From CAYMEK01 sp964389305 (lineage in GTDB: Bacteria > Spirochaetota > Spirochaetia > SZUA-6 > DRHE01), in the NCBI GenBank assembly GCA_964389305.1, contig CAYMEK010000056.1, positions 1 through 30,655 of the forward strand: a stretch of 30,655 nt of DNA. The letters are read 5' to 3'. The notes beneath the pieces were generated by a model. The model made no database searches and had not been told where the DNA came from. It saw only the letters and a list, made by a program, of their open reading frames with translations. Shown one piece after another: positions 15,520 to 23,763 of this stretch (positions are counted from its first letter, which is position 1; the number at the start of each line of letters is the position of its first letter). A program made the position numbers and the translations under genes.

Positions 15520-16554
15520 ATGAGAGCCGTGATGTACTTGGGACCTGGGAAACTGGAGATGCAGGAAATCCCCGTGCCGGAGCCGACTGAGGATGAAATT
15601 ACGGTAAAGATTCGTTGTGCTACAACCTGCGGAACAGATCTAAAAACGTACAAGCGCGGCTATCATCTGCTCAATCCACCCTGCAGATTTGGCCATGAAT
15701 TCGCGGGCGACGTAGTCAAAGTTGGAGCAGCAGTGAAAAAATTCAGGCCAGGAATGAGGGTGACTGCCCACAACTCGGCGCCCTGCAACCGGTGTTTTTA
15801 CTGCAAGCAGGGACAGCATAATCTGTGTGAGAATCTGATTTTCAACCTTGGCGCGTTTGCTGAATACATAACCATTCCTGGACCCATAGTGGACCTGAAT
15901 ACCTTCCCTATTCCCGACCATGTGCCCTACGCGCAGGCCGCGATGGTCGAGCCCCTGGCATGCGTTGTTCACGGGCATCGAGTGCTTCAGATACAGCACG
16001 GCGAGCGGGTGGCGGTTTCCGGTGTGGGTCCTATCGGCCTCATGCACGTGCAGCTGAGCCGCCTCTCGGGCTCGGTGCAGATCATCGCGGTCGATGTAAG
16101 TGACGCTCGGCTGGACATTGCAAAAACTTTGGGCGCCACCGATACCGTCAATCCTCGCAGGGATGACCCCGTCGAGGCGATCCGACGGTTAACCGGCGGC
16201 CGGGGAGTCGATGTAGCCATCGAGGCGGCTGGAGAGGTTGAGGCATGGCACACCGCGGTCCAGTCGGTGCGCAAGGGAGGGCGGGTGATGTTTTTCGGTG
16301 GTCTGGAAGGGCACACCTCCTTCGAGCTGGACAGCCATTGGATGCACTACGGAGAGCTTACGCTTTATGCTTCTTTTCATGGCACGCCCTTGGATGCACA
16401 ACATGCCTGCGAACTCATAGTGTCGGGGGCGTTGGATGCACAATCGCTTATTTCCGACGAGCTCCCGCTGGAACATGTTGAACAGGCCCTCCTACGTATG
16501 GCGACAGGGAGCGTAATCAAAATCGCTATCAATCCAGAATTGAGGCCCGATTGA
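15520..16554 (+). CDS. Zinc-dependent alcohol/polyol dehydrogenase, MDR family (module 2)
   Basis: A 344-residue medium-chain dehydrogenase, the same length as its paralogue at 6089-7123. Catalytic zinc ligands Cys37 and His59-Glu60 and structural cysteines 89, 92, 95 and 103 (PCNRCFYCKQGQHNLC) are all present. The nucleotide-binding motif is SGVGPIGLMH (about 167-176), followed by an acidic residue after the second strand (VDVSD), which favours NAD over NADP. It lies 144 bp after kinase 1 on the same strand; no strong promoter is seen in that gap, so the two may be co-transcribed. It could serve either module. Sorbitol-, threonine- and galactitol-type dehydrogenases share this layout. Confidence 0.92.
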   Translation: MRAVMYLGPGKLEMQEIPVPEPTEDEITVKIRCATTCGTDLKTYKRGYHLLNPPCRFGHEFAGDVVKVGAAVKKFRPGMRVTAHNSAPCNRCFYCKQGQHNLCENLIFNLGAFAEYITIPGPIVDLNTFPIPDHVPYAQAAMVEPLACVVHGHRVLQIQHGERVAVSGVGPIGLMHVQLSRLSGSVQIIAVDVSDARLDIAKTLGATDTVNPRRDDPVEAIRRLTGGRGVDVAIEAAGEVEAWHTAVQSVRKGGRVMFFGGLEGHTSFELDSHWMHYGELTLYASFHGTPLDAQHACELIVSGALDAQSLISDELPLEHVEQALLRMATGSVIKIAINPELRPD

Positions 16555-16611
16555 CGGGACACAGAACGAAGGCTGCCGACACAATGACATCACCTCGTTC
16601 CAGGAACAGCA

Positions 16612-16986
16612 TCAACTACGGCAAGGCGGCTTGTTCTCGGCTTCCGCTCCTTTGGGCACGACGCAAACGAAACCCAAATCATCTTCCGAAGTGTTGAGCC
16701 ATTGGTGCTCTTCATTACCGGGAATGAATACGGCGATACCCGGGATAAGTGTCTTTTCGTACGGCAATCCATCGGCATCCTTGCCGACTACTTTGCCTTT
16801 TCCACGAACCACAAATACTTCATGTTCATGAGGATGAGAGCCTGCGCTGCTCTTCCCACCGGAAGGAATCTCTATATAACGTAGCTCGAAGTTCGGAGCA
16901 CCATTCTCTGTGGTAATCATCCAGTAGATCTTATTTCCTGATCCCGTACGACACATGATGTTCTTGTTTATGTCCACAGAATACAT
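16612..16986 (-). CDS. Small single-domain cupin (module 2)
   Basis: A 124-residue cupin, paralogue of the one at 5615-6001; both share MY-V/I-NI-like starts and the block GAPNFE(L/M)RY. The first metal motif is SHPHEHEVFVVRGKG: His51, His53, Glu54, His55 and Glu56 are present, but the position of the first histidine of the usual H-x-H pair is Gly49. A later His94 sits in PGNEEHQW. GGAGG is 6 nt before the ATG. It is the only gene of this module on the minus strand, transcribed divergently from the SDR gene and convergently to the zinc dehydrogenase. The role is unknown; its constant partnership with two dehydrogenases suggests a sugar-like ligand. Confidence 0.83.
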   Translation of the reverse strand: MYSVDINKNIMCRTGSGNKIYWMITTENGAPNFELRYIEIPSGGKSSAGSHPHEHEVFVVRGKGKVVGKDADGLPYEKTLIPGIAVFIPGNEEHQWLNTSEDDLGFVCVVPKGAEAENKPPCRS

Positions 16987-17036
16987 TCGTTGCCTCCATA
17001 AGTTATTTATACCATCTGTTATTTATTACTTCTGAG

Positions 17037-17065
17037 ATGCTAATTCATTGGCGGAGATAAGTCAA
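17037..17065 (-). promoter_or_regulatory. Promoter of cupin 2
   Basis: On the minus strand: TTGACT (17060-17065), 17-nt spacer, TAGCAT (17037-17042), about 50 nt before the cupin ATG. Confidence 0.55.
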
Positions 17066-17198
17066 GTATGAGGTTCCCGGCATTAAGGGTTGCTTATAAT
17101 GCGCGTAAATAGATCCAAAAAACTATCTGCACCCTATACCTACTTCAACTGCCTGCACCTCTACCCGGTGGTTAAATTTTACAAATCTAAAAAAACAT

Positions 17199-17227
17199 TT
17201 GACAATCTGTACAGTAACATATATAAT
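17199..17227 (+). promoter_or_regulatory. Perfect-consensus promoter of module 2
   Basis: TTGACA (17199-17204), exactly 17 nt, TATAAT (17222-17227): a full match to the sigma70 consensus. Palindromes CTGTACAG (17207-17214, in the spacer) and TTGATCAA (17238-17245, past the start) are possible operators. It lies in the 383-bp gene-free interval 16987-17369, which otherwise holds only the cupin promoter and A/T-rich sequence. It should drive the SDR, binding-protein and polyol-phosphate dehydrogenase genes. So strong a promoter implies tight repression. Confidence 0.75.
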
Positions 17228-17369
17228 AAAATCTTAGTTGATCAAAATACCAAATAATATTTTTCTCTTATGATATATTAATATAATTAGACATAATCGT
17301 CAACAAATACGATTAGTTTAAAAATGAGCGGTAAATACGTGTAGCAACAAGTCAATTTGGGAAAAAGTA

Positions 17370-18131
17370 ATGATACACGACGGAAATGAAAATAAAAGGG
17401 TAGTTGTCGTAACAGGAGCAGCGCAGGGAATTGGCAAGGCAATTTCTCTGAAACTTCTAAAACAGGGTAATATCGTAGTACTCACGGATATCAATGAAGA
17501 ACAACTCCACAAAACCAAAGAAAAAATGAAGGAATTTGGAAGAGAATGCTCTTCCTTCACACTCGATGTATCGAACCCATCTGAAGTAAAAAGAGCTGTA
17601 AATGAAATACTAAGGGAAAGAGGAAGAATCGATATCCTAGTAAACAATGCGGGCATAGCAGCTTTCTGCAAACTTGAAGACGTTACCGACGAATTACTGG
17701 ATAAAATGCTTGCCGTCAATTTCAAGGGAGCTTTTTATTTTTGCAGGGAAGTTACGCCCATAATGAAAAAGCAGCACTACGGAAAAATCGTCAATGTTTC
17801 CTCGATCACCGCAAAGAGAGGTGATAATACAACTGCTCCATGTTATGGAGCTTCCAAGGGCGCTTTGATAGTGCTTACTAAATCATTGGCCAAGCAGTTG
17901 GGTCCGTTCGGAATCAATGTGAATGCGGTAGCACCTCATGCCATCGACACTCCTATCATGCAGCTTTGGGATGAAAATAAAAAAAGGGAAGCCGGCAAAT
18001 CCCTACCGGTGCAACGGATTGGAACACCTGAGGATGTAGCCTCGGCGGTTTCGTTCTTGGCATCCGATGAAGCAAGTTTTATTACAGGACATGTAATTAA
18101 TGTGGATGGTGGACATTTTATGGATTCATAA
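17370..18131 (+). CDS. Short-chain dehydrogenase/reductase (module 2)
   Basis: A 253-residue classical SDR with TGAAQGIG (15-22), NNAG (92-95), and catalytic Ser144/145, Tyr159 and Lys163 (YGASK). The family ending ITGHVINVDGGHFMDS is intact. It is the paralogue of the SDR at 4819-5595, with several shared blocks. The first acidic residue after strand two (Asp40 in VVLTDINEE) suggests NAD preference. It opens the module 2 operon about 135 nt after a consensus promoter, and its stop is 39 bp before the binding-protein gene. Likely polyol or ketose oxidoreduction; substrate not assignable. Confidence 0.9.
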   Translation: MIHDGNENKRVVVVTGAAQGIGKAISLKLLKQGNIVVLTDINEEQLHKTKEKMKEFGRECSSFTLDVSNPSEVKRAVNEILRERGRIDILVNNAGIAAFCKLEDVTDELLDKMLAVNFKGAFYFCREVTPIMKKQHYGKIVNVSSITAKRGDNTTAPCYGASKGALIVLTKSLAKQLGPFGINVNAVAPHAIDTPIMQLWDENKKREAGKSLPVQRIGTPEDVASAVSFLASDEASFITGHVINVDGGHFMDS

Positions 18132-18170
18132 GTCGGTGAAACCCAAAAAAAAAAATTTAGGAGGTGGAAA

Positions 18171-19547
18171 ATGAGAAAAGCCAAAATCTTGGTTTTGGGT
18201 GTGTTGGGTTTCTGTATGCTGGCAGGCTCGTATTCTTTCGCCGGTGGAGCAACAGAGGCCGAGGAGAAGGCTGTCGGAGAACCTGTTACACTTACGATCG
18301 CGACGGTGAACAATCCGGACATGAAGATTATGCAGGCGCTTTCTACACAATTCACCGAAGAGACAGGGATCGAGCTTAATTGGTCAATTCTTCCCGAAAA
18401 TGAGCTTCGTCAGAAGGTTACCGAAGATGTGGCCCTGGGTGCCGGTAAGTTTGATATTGTCACAATCGGTATTCTCGAGGTCAAGAACTGGGTAAACTAC
18501 GAATGGATTGTGCCTCTCGATCCTTTCTTCAAACAGATGAACGCGGCAGAACGCGAGGGCTATGACCTGAATGATGTGCTGCAATCTGTTCGCGAGGGCT
18601 TAAGCGTGGATGGTAACCTGTATGCTTTACCGTTTTACGGAGAAACCAGCATTGTATATTACCGCAAGGACCTATTTGAAAAAGCAGGTTTGACGATGCC
18701 TGAAGAGCCCACATGGGATCAGATGTACGAGTTTGCCAGTAAGCTTCATGATCCGGGAAACGGAGTTTATGGTCTGGTTCTACGCGGTCTACCCGGATGG
18801 GGCGAGAATATGGCAGTGTTCGGCACAATGATCAACGCCTTCGGAGCACGCTGGTACGATATGAATTGGAACGCTCAATTCAATACACCGGAGATGCGAA
18901 ATGCTTTCGAAACCTACTACAAGCTTATAAAATCGGTCTGCGAGCCGGGGGCGACCGGTGTTGGTTTTACGGAAGGATTAACCCTGATGGCCCAGGGGAA
19001 GGGCGCTATATGGTACGATGCTTCGGTTGGTGCAGGTTCTCTAAATGACACAAATCAATCAACGGTAGCAGGCAAGCTGGGCTATGCACGTGCTCCATGG
19101 GCAAAAAAGCACAATAACGGCTGGCTATGGGCTTGGTCTTTGGCTATGGAGTCTGCAAGCAAGCACAAGAATGAGGCATTCGATTTTCTTACCTGGGCCA
19201 CAAGCAGGAAATATATACAATTGGTTGGACAGACAAAAGGCTGGGTAACCGTACCGCCCGGATCGAGGGAAAGCACCTATGAGAATCCCAAATATAAAGC
19301 GGTAGCTGACTTTGCCCCTATTGTCTTGAATGCGATGAAGGCGGTGGATTACAATCGACCTGCCTCGGAAAAAACTCCTTATATTGGCACTCCATTTGTT
19401 GTCTTTCCTGAGTGGCCCCATCTCGGCACAGAAGTGGCTCAGATCCTTGCTGCCTATATTTCTGACAAAATCTCTCTAGATGAGGCGTTAGGACAATGTC
19501 AGAAGATTGCTAATGAAGTCGCGGTAGAAGGCGGATATCAGAAGTAG
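18171..19547 (+). CDS. Polyol-type ABC substrate-binding protein (SmoE/MtlE-like)
   Basis: A 458-residue extracellular binding protein of family 1. It has a signal peptide (MRKAK, hydrophobic core, SYSFAGGATEAE) with no clear lipobox cysteine. Blocks typical of sorbitol/mannitol-binding proteins, as far as I recall them, are FDIVTIGILEVKNW, RGLPGWGENMA, AIWYDASVGAGSL, NGWLWAWSLAM and TKGWVTVPPGSRESTYENP. It would deliver a hexitol- or pentitol-like compound to the permeases at 22039-23759. A strong AGGAGG is 6 nt before the ATG and is itself preceded by a run of eleven A residues (18145-18155). The gene ends before a 14-bp perfect hairpin. Confidence 0.9.
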   Translation: MRKAKILVLGVLGFCMLAGSYSFAGGATEAEEKAVGEPVTLTIATVNNPDMKIMQALSTQFTEETGIELNWSILPENELRQKVTEDVALGAGKFDIVTIGILEVKNWVNYEWIVPLDPFFKQMNAAEREGYDLNDVLQSVREGLSVDGNLYALPFYGETSIVYYRKDLFEKAGLTMPEEPTWDQMYEFASKLHDPGNGVYGLVLRGLPGWGENMAVFGTMINAFGARWYDMNWNAQFNTPEMRNAFETYYKLIKSVCEPGATGVGFTEGLTLMAQGKGAIWYDASVGAGSLNDTNQSTVAGKLGYARAPWAKKHNNGWLWAWSLAMESASKHKNEAFDFLTWATSRKYIQLVGQTKGWVTVPPGSRESTYENPKYKAVADFAPIVLNAMKAVDYNRPASEKTPYIGTPFVVFPEWPHLGTEVAQILAAYISDKISLDEALGQCQKIANEVAVEGGYQK

Positions 19548-19569
19548 CAGCCGGCTGTTAGAAAAGCAT

Positions 19570-19602
19570 GCATGGGAACATGCTTCCAGCATGTTCCCAT
19601 GC
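19570..19602 (+). terminator. Strong hairpin after binding-protein gene 2
   Basis: A perfect 14-bp stem, GCATGGGAACATGC (19570-19583) and GCATGTTCCCATGC (19589-19602), closes a 5-nt loop and is followed by GGTTATTTATTA. The T run is weak, so it may be an attenuator or an RNA-stabilising element rather than a full terminator. It occupies the same position as the hairpin after the other binding-protein gene. Confidence 0.75.
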
Positions 19603-19664
19603 GGTTATTTATTACCAATGCTCGCCGTTTTGAAATCTATTCCTCTTGAGTTTATATTCAACAA

Positions 19665-20810
19665 ATGAAGCTTATCATTCTCGGTGCCGGGAAAATCGGT
19701 CGCGGTTTTCTGGCACAGCTATTCTGCGGCGCAAAGTGGACCCTTGTCTTTGTAGACCATTCTTCAGAGGTAATCGAGATGTTGCACCGAAGACCCTCCT
19801 ATCCCGTTTATCTTGCCGGGAGCAAAGGCAACATGGAACGCTTTACGGTAAAGGGATATAGGGCGCTGCACACCTCTCAAGCCGATAAAATCCAGAACGA
19901 ACTGAGGAGTTCAGACGCGGCGGCCATGGCTGTTCCAGCAGCAGATTTCGAACAGGCGTTCAAGGTTTTATGCCCGGGTCTGCTTAAGCGCCTTGAAAGT
20001 CCCAGTCCTTTCAATCTGGTGGTTTGTGCCAATAAGGCCGGAGCTGCAGAGAAGATTCGGGCTATCTTCTTTAAAACGGCCAAGGATCTCGGCTTGGAAC
20101 CGCAAAAACTCCATGAGCTAAACGGGCGTTTCGGAATCGTTGATACAATTGTTATTCGCATGGCTCCTAAAACGCCACCCGAGTTATTGGAAGAGAATCC
20201 CCTGGCCGTTTTAACTAATGACTACCCCGAGCTCTTTGTGAATCGAGATGCTTATATCGGTACCCTTCCAGATGTGCCCGGCTTAACGGCCGTCGAGCAC
20301 TTTCATAGTCAAGAAGTGCGGAAGCTGTACACCTATAATACCGTGCATGCCGTCTTTGGCTTTTTGGGCCTCTTTAAAGGACACAGCACGGTAATGGACT
20401 GCCTTAACGACCCCTGGATCCGAGCCGCGGCCGAGGAAGCCCTTAGCGAGTCTTCAGCCGGCCTAATCGGGGAATATGGCTTTACTGAAAAACAGATGTT
20501 CCACTGGAATAAGCGTCTCATAGAGGATATGGAGAATCCCTATCTTGGCGATCAGCTTGAGAGGCTAGTTATGAATACAGAGGAAAAGCTTTCCAGGAAC
20601 GAACGTTTAGTCGGTCCTGCGCTGCTCGCGATCAAGTACCGACGGAAACCTAAATCCCTAAGCCTGGCGATAGCTTCCGCTCTCTGCGCTCTAAAGATTG
20701 GAGTAGAAAAAGTATATGAGCTTTGTGGGCTGACGGCGCAAGACCGGGACTTAGTTAAGGAGATCACGCAAGCGTACACGTGTCTAGAAAAAGAGCATTC
20801 AGCATTTTAG
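19665..20810 (+). CDS. Mannitol-1-phosphate 5-dehydrogenase-like polyol-phosphate dehydrogenase
   Basis: A 381-residue member of the polyol-specific long-chain dehydrogenase family, close in length to MtlD. The N-terminal Rossmann motif is GAGKIGRGF (7-15), and the family active-site motif K-x4-N-x2-H is complete: Lys220, Asn225 and His228 (KLYTYNTVH). It would oxidise a polyol phosphate to a ketose phosphate with NAD in the cytoplasm. No phosphotransferase gene is present; phosphorylated substrate is instead presumably made by the FGGY kinase at 23764-25311. It follows the binding-protein hairpin, with little Shine-Dalgarno (TTGAG), so translation may be weak or coupled. Whether it acts on mannitol-1-phosphate or another alditol phosphate cannot be told. 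Confidence 0.85.
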   Translation: MKLIILGAGKIGRGFLAQLFCGAKWTLVFVDHSSEVIEMLHRRPSYPVYLAGSKGNMERFTVKGYRALHTSQADKIQNELRSSDAAAMAVPAADFEQAFKVLCPGLLKRLESPSPFNLVVCANKAGAAEKIRAIFFKTAKDLGLEPQKLHELNGRFGIVDTIVIRMAPKTPPELLEENPLAVLTNDYPELFVNRDAYIGTLPDVPGLTAVEHFHSQEVRKLYTYNTVHAVFGFLGLFKGHSTVMDCLNDPWIRAAAEEALSESSAGLIGEYGFTEKQMFHWNKRLIEDMENPYLGDQLERLVMNTEEKLSRNERLVGPALLAIKYRRKPKSLSLAIASALCALKIGVEKVYELCGLTAQDRDLVKEITQAYTCLEKEHSAF

Positions 20811-20908
20811 CCGAGTTTTTAATTCTAAAAGACGAGATATCCGTTTTATGACCAGTATGACTTCCACCACCGCCGGGTGTACAAAAGAAATAGCCAAAAA
20901 AGTTTTAG

Positions 20909-20969
20909 TTGACAAAGGCTTTAATTGTTCCTATACTCCTTCGGGTTCAGTTACAAATAAACTTTGTGA
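20909..20969 (+). promoter_or_regulatory. Promoter and inverted repeat before SorC regulator 2
   Basis: TTGACA (20909-20914), 17-nt spacer, TATACT (20932-20937). Just past the start point lies TTACAAA-N5-TTTGTGA (20951-20969), an inverted repeat with one mismatch, a possible autoregulatory operator. TTACAAAT also occurs at 17179-17186, upstream of the other module 2 promoter. Confidence 0.65.
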
Positions 20970-21019
20970 AAAATATAGACAGATAATCTTCTTTGTTGAT
21001 AATAAAACTGCGTATTGAG

Positions 21020-21961
21020 ATGAAAGAATTAGAATTGTCAATAATCTCTTTTTTACATTTTGAGCAAGGTTTATCCCAGCAGGATATAGCAGCCAGATTG
21101 GGATTGTCCAAAATGACAGTTTCAAGGATGTTGCAAAAAGCTAGAGAATTGGAAATCATCCAGATCGATATAAAACTACCGTTTCAGCTTGATGAAAACC
21201 TTGCTGAACATATAGAGGCACTTTACGGAATAAAAAAAGCTATTGTTGTCAAAAAAGCCAGTATTGAAAAACAGAGTATTCCTGAACTTATTGGCCGTGT
21301 ATGTGCTTTTTATATCGGCCTCTCTCTTTCAGATGATTACATCCTTGGGCTTGGCCTTGGTAACACAATAGGTCATGTGGTACGTAATCTTGTACCAATG
21401 GAAATGAAGAACGTTTATATAGTTCAATTGATGGGTGGGCTTGCAAATGTTACGTACAAAAATCCTTTTACGATAGTTCAGGAAACCTGTCGCAGATTAA
21501 AGGCGGAGGGAACACTTCTTACATCTTTTGCGACGGTTGAAAATGAAAAGATGAGGAACTCAATCATCTATAACACATCTATGGGAGGCCAAATAAGAGA
21601 AATGTGGGGTAAATGTAATGAGGCCGTTTTTGGCATCGGAACAATCGAAAAAGGAACATTACTTTCACCAAAGCTGGTAGCAATCGAGGAGCTTGAAAAG
21701 CTTAAGCAGTCGGGTGCTATCGGAGACATTTTGGGACATTGCTTTGATCAGAATGGTACGTTCATCAACAGTGATCTTGAAAGAAGATTGGTAAGTATAC
21801 CCATAGATACGCTTAAAAAAATACCAAAAAGAGTATCAGTAGTTGGTGGAGAGGAAAAGGCCCGGGCTATTCGAGGTGCTCTACGGTCAGGAATAATCAC
21901 AACACTGATTACAGACGACGAAACAGCGGCTTTATTGATTGATAAAGAGGACCACCAGTAG
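21020..21961 (+). CDS. SorC/DeoR-family transcriptional regulator (module 2)
   Basis: A SorC-family regulator of 313 residues from the ATG at 21020. An in-frame TTG at 20993 would add nine residues, but neither start has a good ribosome site; the ATG is preferred because family proteins begin about there relative to the helix-turn-helix (GLSQQDIAARLGLSKMTVSRMLQKARE). The effector domain has the blocks LGLGLGNTIG, VQLMGG, FGIGTI and GAIGDILGHCFD, parallel to the regulator at 3729-4691. It probably senses a phosphorylated polyol or ketose and controls the module 2 promoters. It has its own promoter and is followed after 77 bp by the permease genes. Confidence 0.88.
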   Translation: MKELELSIISFLHFEQGLSQQDIAARLGLSKMTVSRMLQKARELEIIQIDIKLPFQLDENLAEHIEALYGIKKAIVVKKASIEKQSIPELIGRVCAFYIGLSLSDDYILGLGLGNTIGHVVRNLVPMEMKNVYIVQLMGGLANVTYKNPFTIVQETCRRLKAEGTLLTSFATVENEKMRNSIIYNTSMGGQIREMWGKCNEAVFGIGTIEKGTLLSPKLVAIEELEKLKQSGAIGDILGHCFDQNGTFINSDLERRLVSIPIDTLKKIPKRVSVVGGEEKARAIRGALRSGIITTLITDDETAALLIDKEDHQ

Positions 21962-22038
21962 CTGCTGGTTATTTCCAAGTCCAACGAGTGCTTAATAGGT
22001 TTGGGTATTTTCCCGTATCTTGCTAAAAGAGACTTACT

Positions 22039-22950
22039 TTGATACAAAGCCATTCCACAATTGGACAAAATACAGTTAAGGTAAATTCTGTAAAAAGAAT
22101 TCTTACTTTACCGGCAATTATTATGGTTGCCCTGGTAACCCAGATCCCAATACTACTAACTCTCTACTACAGTGTATTTCGATGGATTATTGTCAGACCT
22201 GATCTCCCACGAAAGTTTGTAGGTTTCAGTTACTACAAGGAGTTATTCATCAGCAGTGAGTTCTGGCTTGTATTCCAAAATACGTTGACCCTAACCTTTT
22301 TTTCACTAATAGCCTGTTTTTTAATAGGAATCACCTTTGCCTTTCTACTCTACCGACCCTTTCCCGGAGTGGGGATAGTACGCACCCTTCTCGTATCTCC
22401 TTTTTTTATTATGGACTCAGTAATAGGTGTTTTTTGGCGGAACGTGATGCTAGAACCATCTTTCGGCTTAATTCATTACGTTAGCGGCATTCTAGGTTTT
22501 CAGTCACCGGCACTACTAGCTGACCATCCGCTCTTTGTTATCATTGTTCTAATAGTTTGGAAATGGACACCTTTTTTTATGCTGGTACTCATGGCGGGTT
22601 TGCAGTCTATTCCAGAGGAGATTATAGAAGCGGCGGTAATCGATGGGACTAATATATGGGGTAGAGTTTTCAGAGTAATCTTACCTATGCAAACCAAGTA
22701 TATCACAATTAGTTTAATGCTTGGGCTTATCTTTATACTAAAAACTTTTGGACTAATCTTTACTACCACGCATGGCGGTCCTGGATTTACTTCTACCAAC
22801 TTTCCTTATTATGTTTACAGAATAACATTTCTTGGTTGGAATATCGGTAAAGGGTCTTCAATTGCAGTCATTATTGTTATTATCTCTCTCGCCATTGTAA
22901 TGATCCTATTTAGATTCTTAAGAAAGGCAATAACAGAGTCAGAGTTATGA
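22039..22950 (+). CDS. ABC importer permease, SmoF/MalF-like (module 2)
   Basis: A 303-residue permease with about six transmembrane helices. The EAA loop is SIPEEIIEAAVIDGTNIWGRVFRVILP (about 192-218). The start is a TTG at 22039 with only a weak AAAGAGA before it; no ATG lies near the expected start. The sequence is A/T-rich compared with the module 1 permeases. It overlaps the next permease gene by 4 nt (ATGA), so the two are translationally coupled. With the binding protein at 18171-19547 it should form a polyol importer, but no ATPase gene is present in the module. Confidence 0.88.
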   Translation: MIQSHSTIGQNTVKVNSVKRILTLPAIIMVALVTQIPILLTLYYSVFRWIIVRPDLPRKFVGFSYYKELFISSEFWLVFQNTLTLTFFSLIACFLIGITFAFLLYRPFPGVGIVRTLLVSPFFIMDSVIGVFWRNVMLEPSFGLIHYVSGILGFQSPALLADHPLFVIIVLIVWKWTPFFMLVLMAGLQSIPEEIIEAAVIDGTNIWGRVFRVILPMQTKYITISLMLGLIFILKTFGLIFTTTHGGPGFTSTNFPYYVYRITFLGWNIGKGSSIAVIIVIISLAIVMILFRFLRKAITESEL

Positions 22951-23759
22951 AAAAAGCGGTATCACCATTCGTACAAGTACTTGTTTTTGTAATTGCTGTT
23001 ATTTATTTTTTCCCCATTCTTTGGCTTATTCTAACGGGTTTTAAACATGAAGTTGACGTAGTAAATCCCACTCTTTTTTTTAACCCTACGATTTCTCATT
23101 ATAGAATAATATTCAGTGGAAAAATTTTTTATTTTTTTTCAAACTCAATAATCATTACTGCTACCTCGACATTCGTGGCAATGGTATTGGGGGTACCTGC
23201 ATCGTATGCACTGGTAATGGCAAAGTTCAAAAAAAGGGGTGATAATTTGTTCTTCTGGTTCATATCTACGATACTTCTACCTCCGGTATGCGTTGTGATT
23301 CCTGTATTCATTATCTGTGAGGCTTTAAATATCTTGGATAGTTACTTGAGTTTGATCTTTATCTATTCAGCGGTGAATATACCTATCGTTGTATGGATGA
23401 TGCGGTCGTTTTTTAAAGATATTCCTATCGAATTGTTGGAAGCTTCAAGAATTGACGGCGCTTCTGAGCTGGTTTCTTTTTTAAAAATTGTTTTCCCGCT
23501 GTCTCGACACGGACTCTCGGCCACAATTCTATTACTCATCATCTTTATATGGAATGAGTTTTTCTTCGCACTTCACCTCACTTATACCAGGGCTGCAACA
23601 CTTCCAATCCATATAGCTACGTATATGACTCAAGAAGGGCTTTTCTGGGCAAAGATGAGCGCTATTTCAACGTTGGCGATACTGCCTCCTATGCTCCTAG
23701 GCTGGGTCAACCAGAAACAGTTAGTTCGCGGTTTGACCATGGGTGCTATAAAAGGATAA
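22947..23759 (+). CDS. ABC importer permease, SmoG/MalG-like (module 2)
   Basis: A 270-residue inner-membrane permease with about six helices, the first in VQVLVFVIAVIYFFPILWLIL. The EAA loop reads DIPIELLEASRIDGASELVSFLKIVFP (about 155-181), and the C-terminus ending LVRGLTMGAIKG is that of MalG-type subunits. It overlaps the preceding permease by 4 nt and is followed after 4 nt by kinase 2, so permeases and kinase are one transcription unit. Codon use is A/T-rich, as in its neighbours. Confidence 0.9.
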   Translation: MKKAVSPFVQVLVFVIAVIYFFPILWLILTGFKHEVDVVNPTLFFNPTISHYRIIFSGKIFYFFSNSIIITATSTFVAMVLGVPASYALVMAKFKKRGDNLFFWFISTILLPPVCVVIPVFIICEALNILDSYLSLIFIYSAVNIPIVVWMMRSFFKDIPIELLEASRIDGASELVSFLKIVFPLSRHGLSATILLLIIFIWNEFFFALHLTYTRAATLPIHIATYMTQEGLFWAKMSAISTLAILPPMLLGWVNQKQLVRGLTMGAIKG

Positions 23760-23763
23760 TCGC

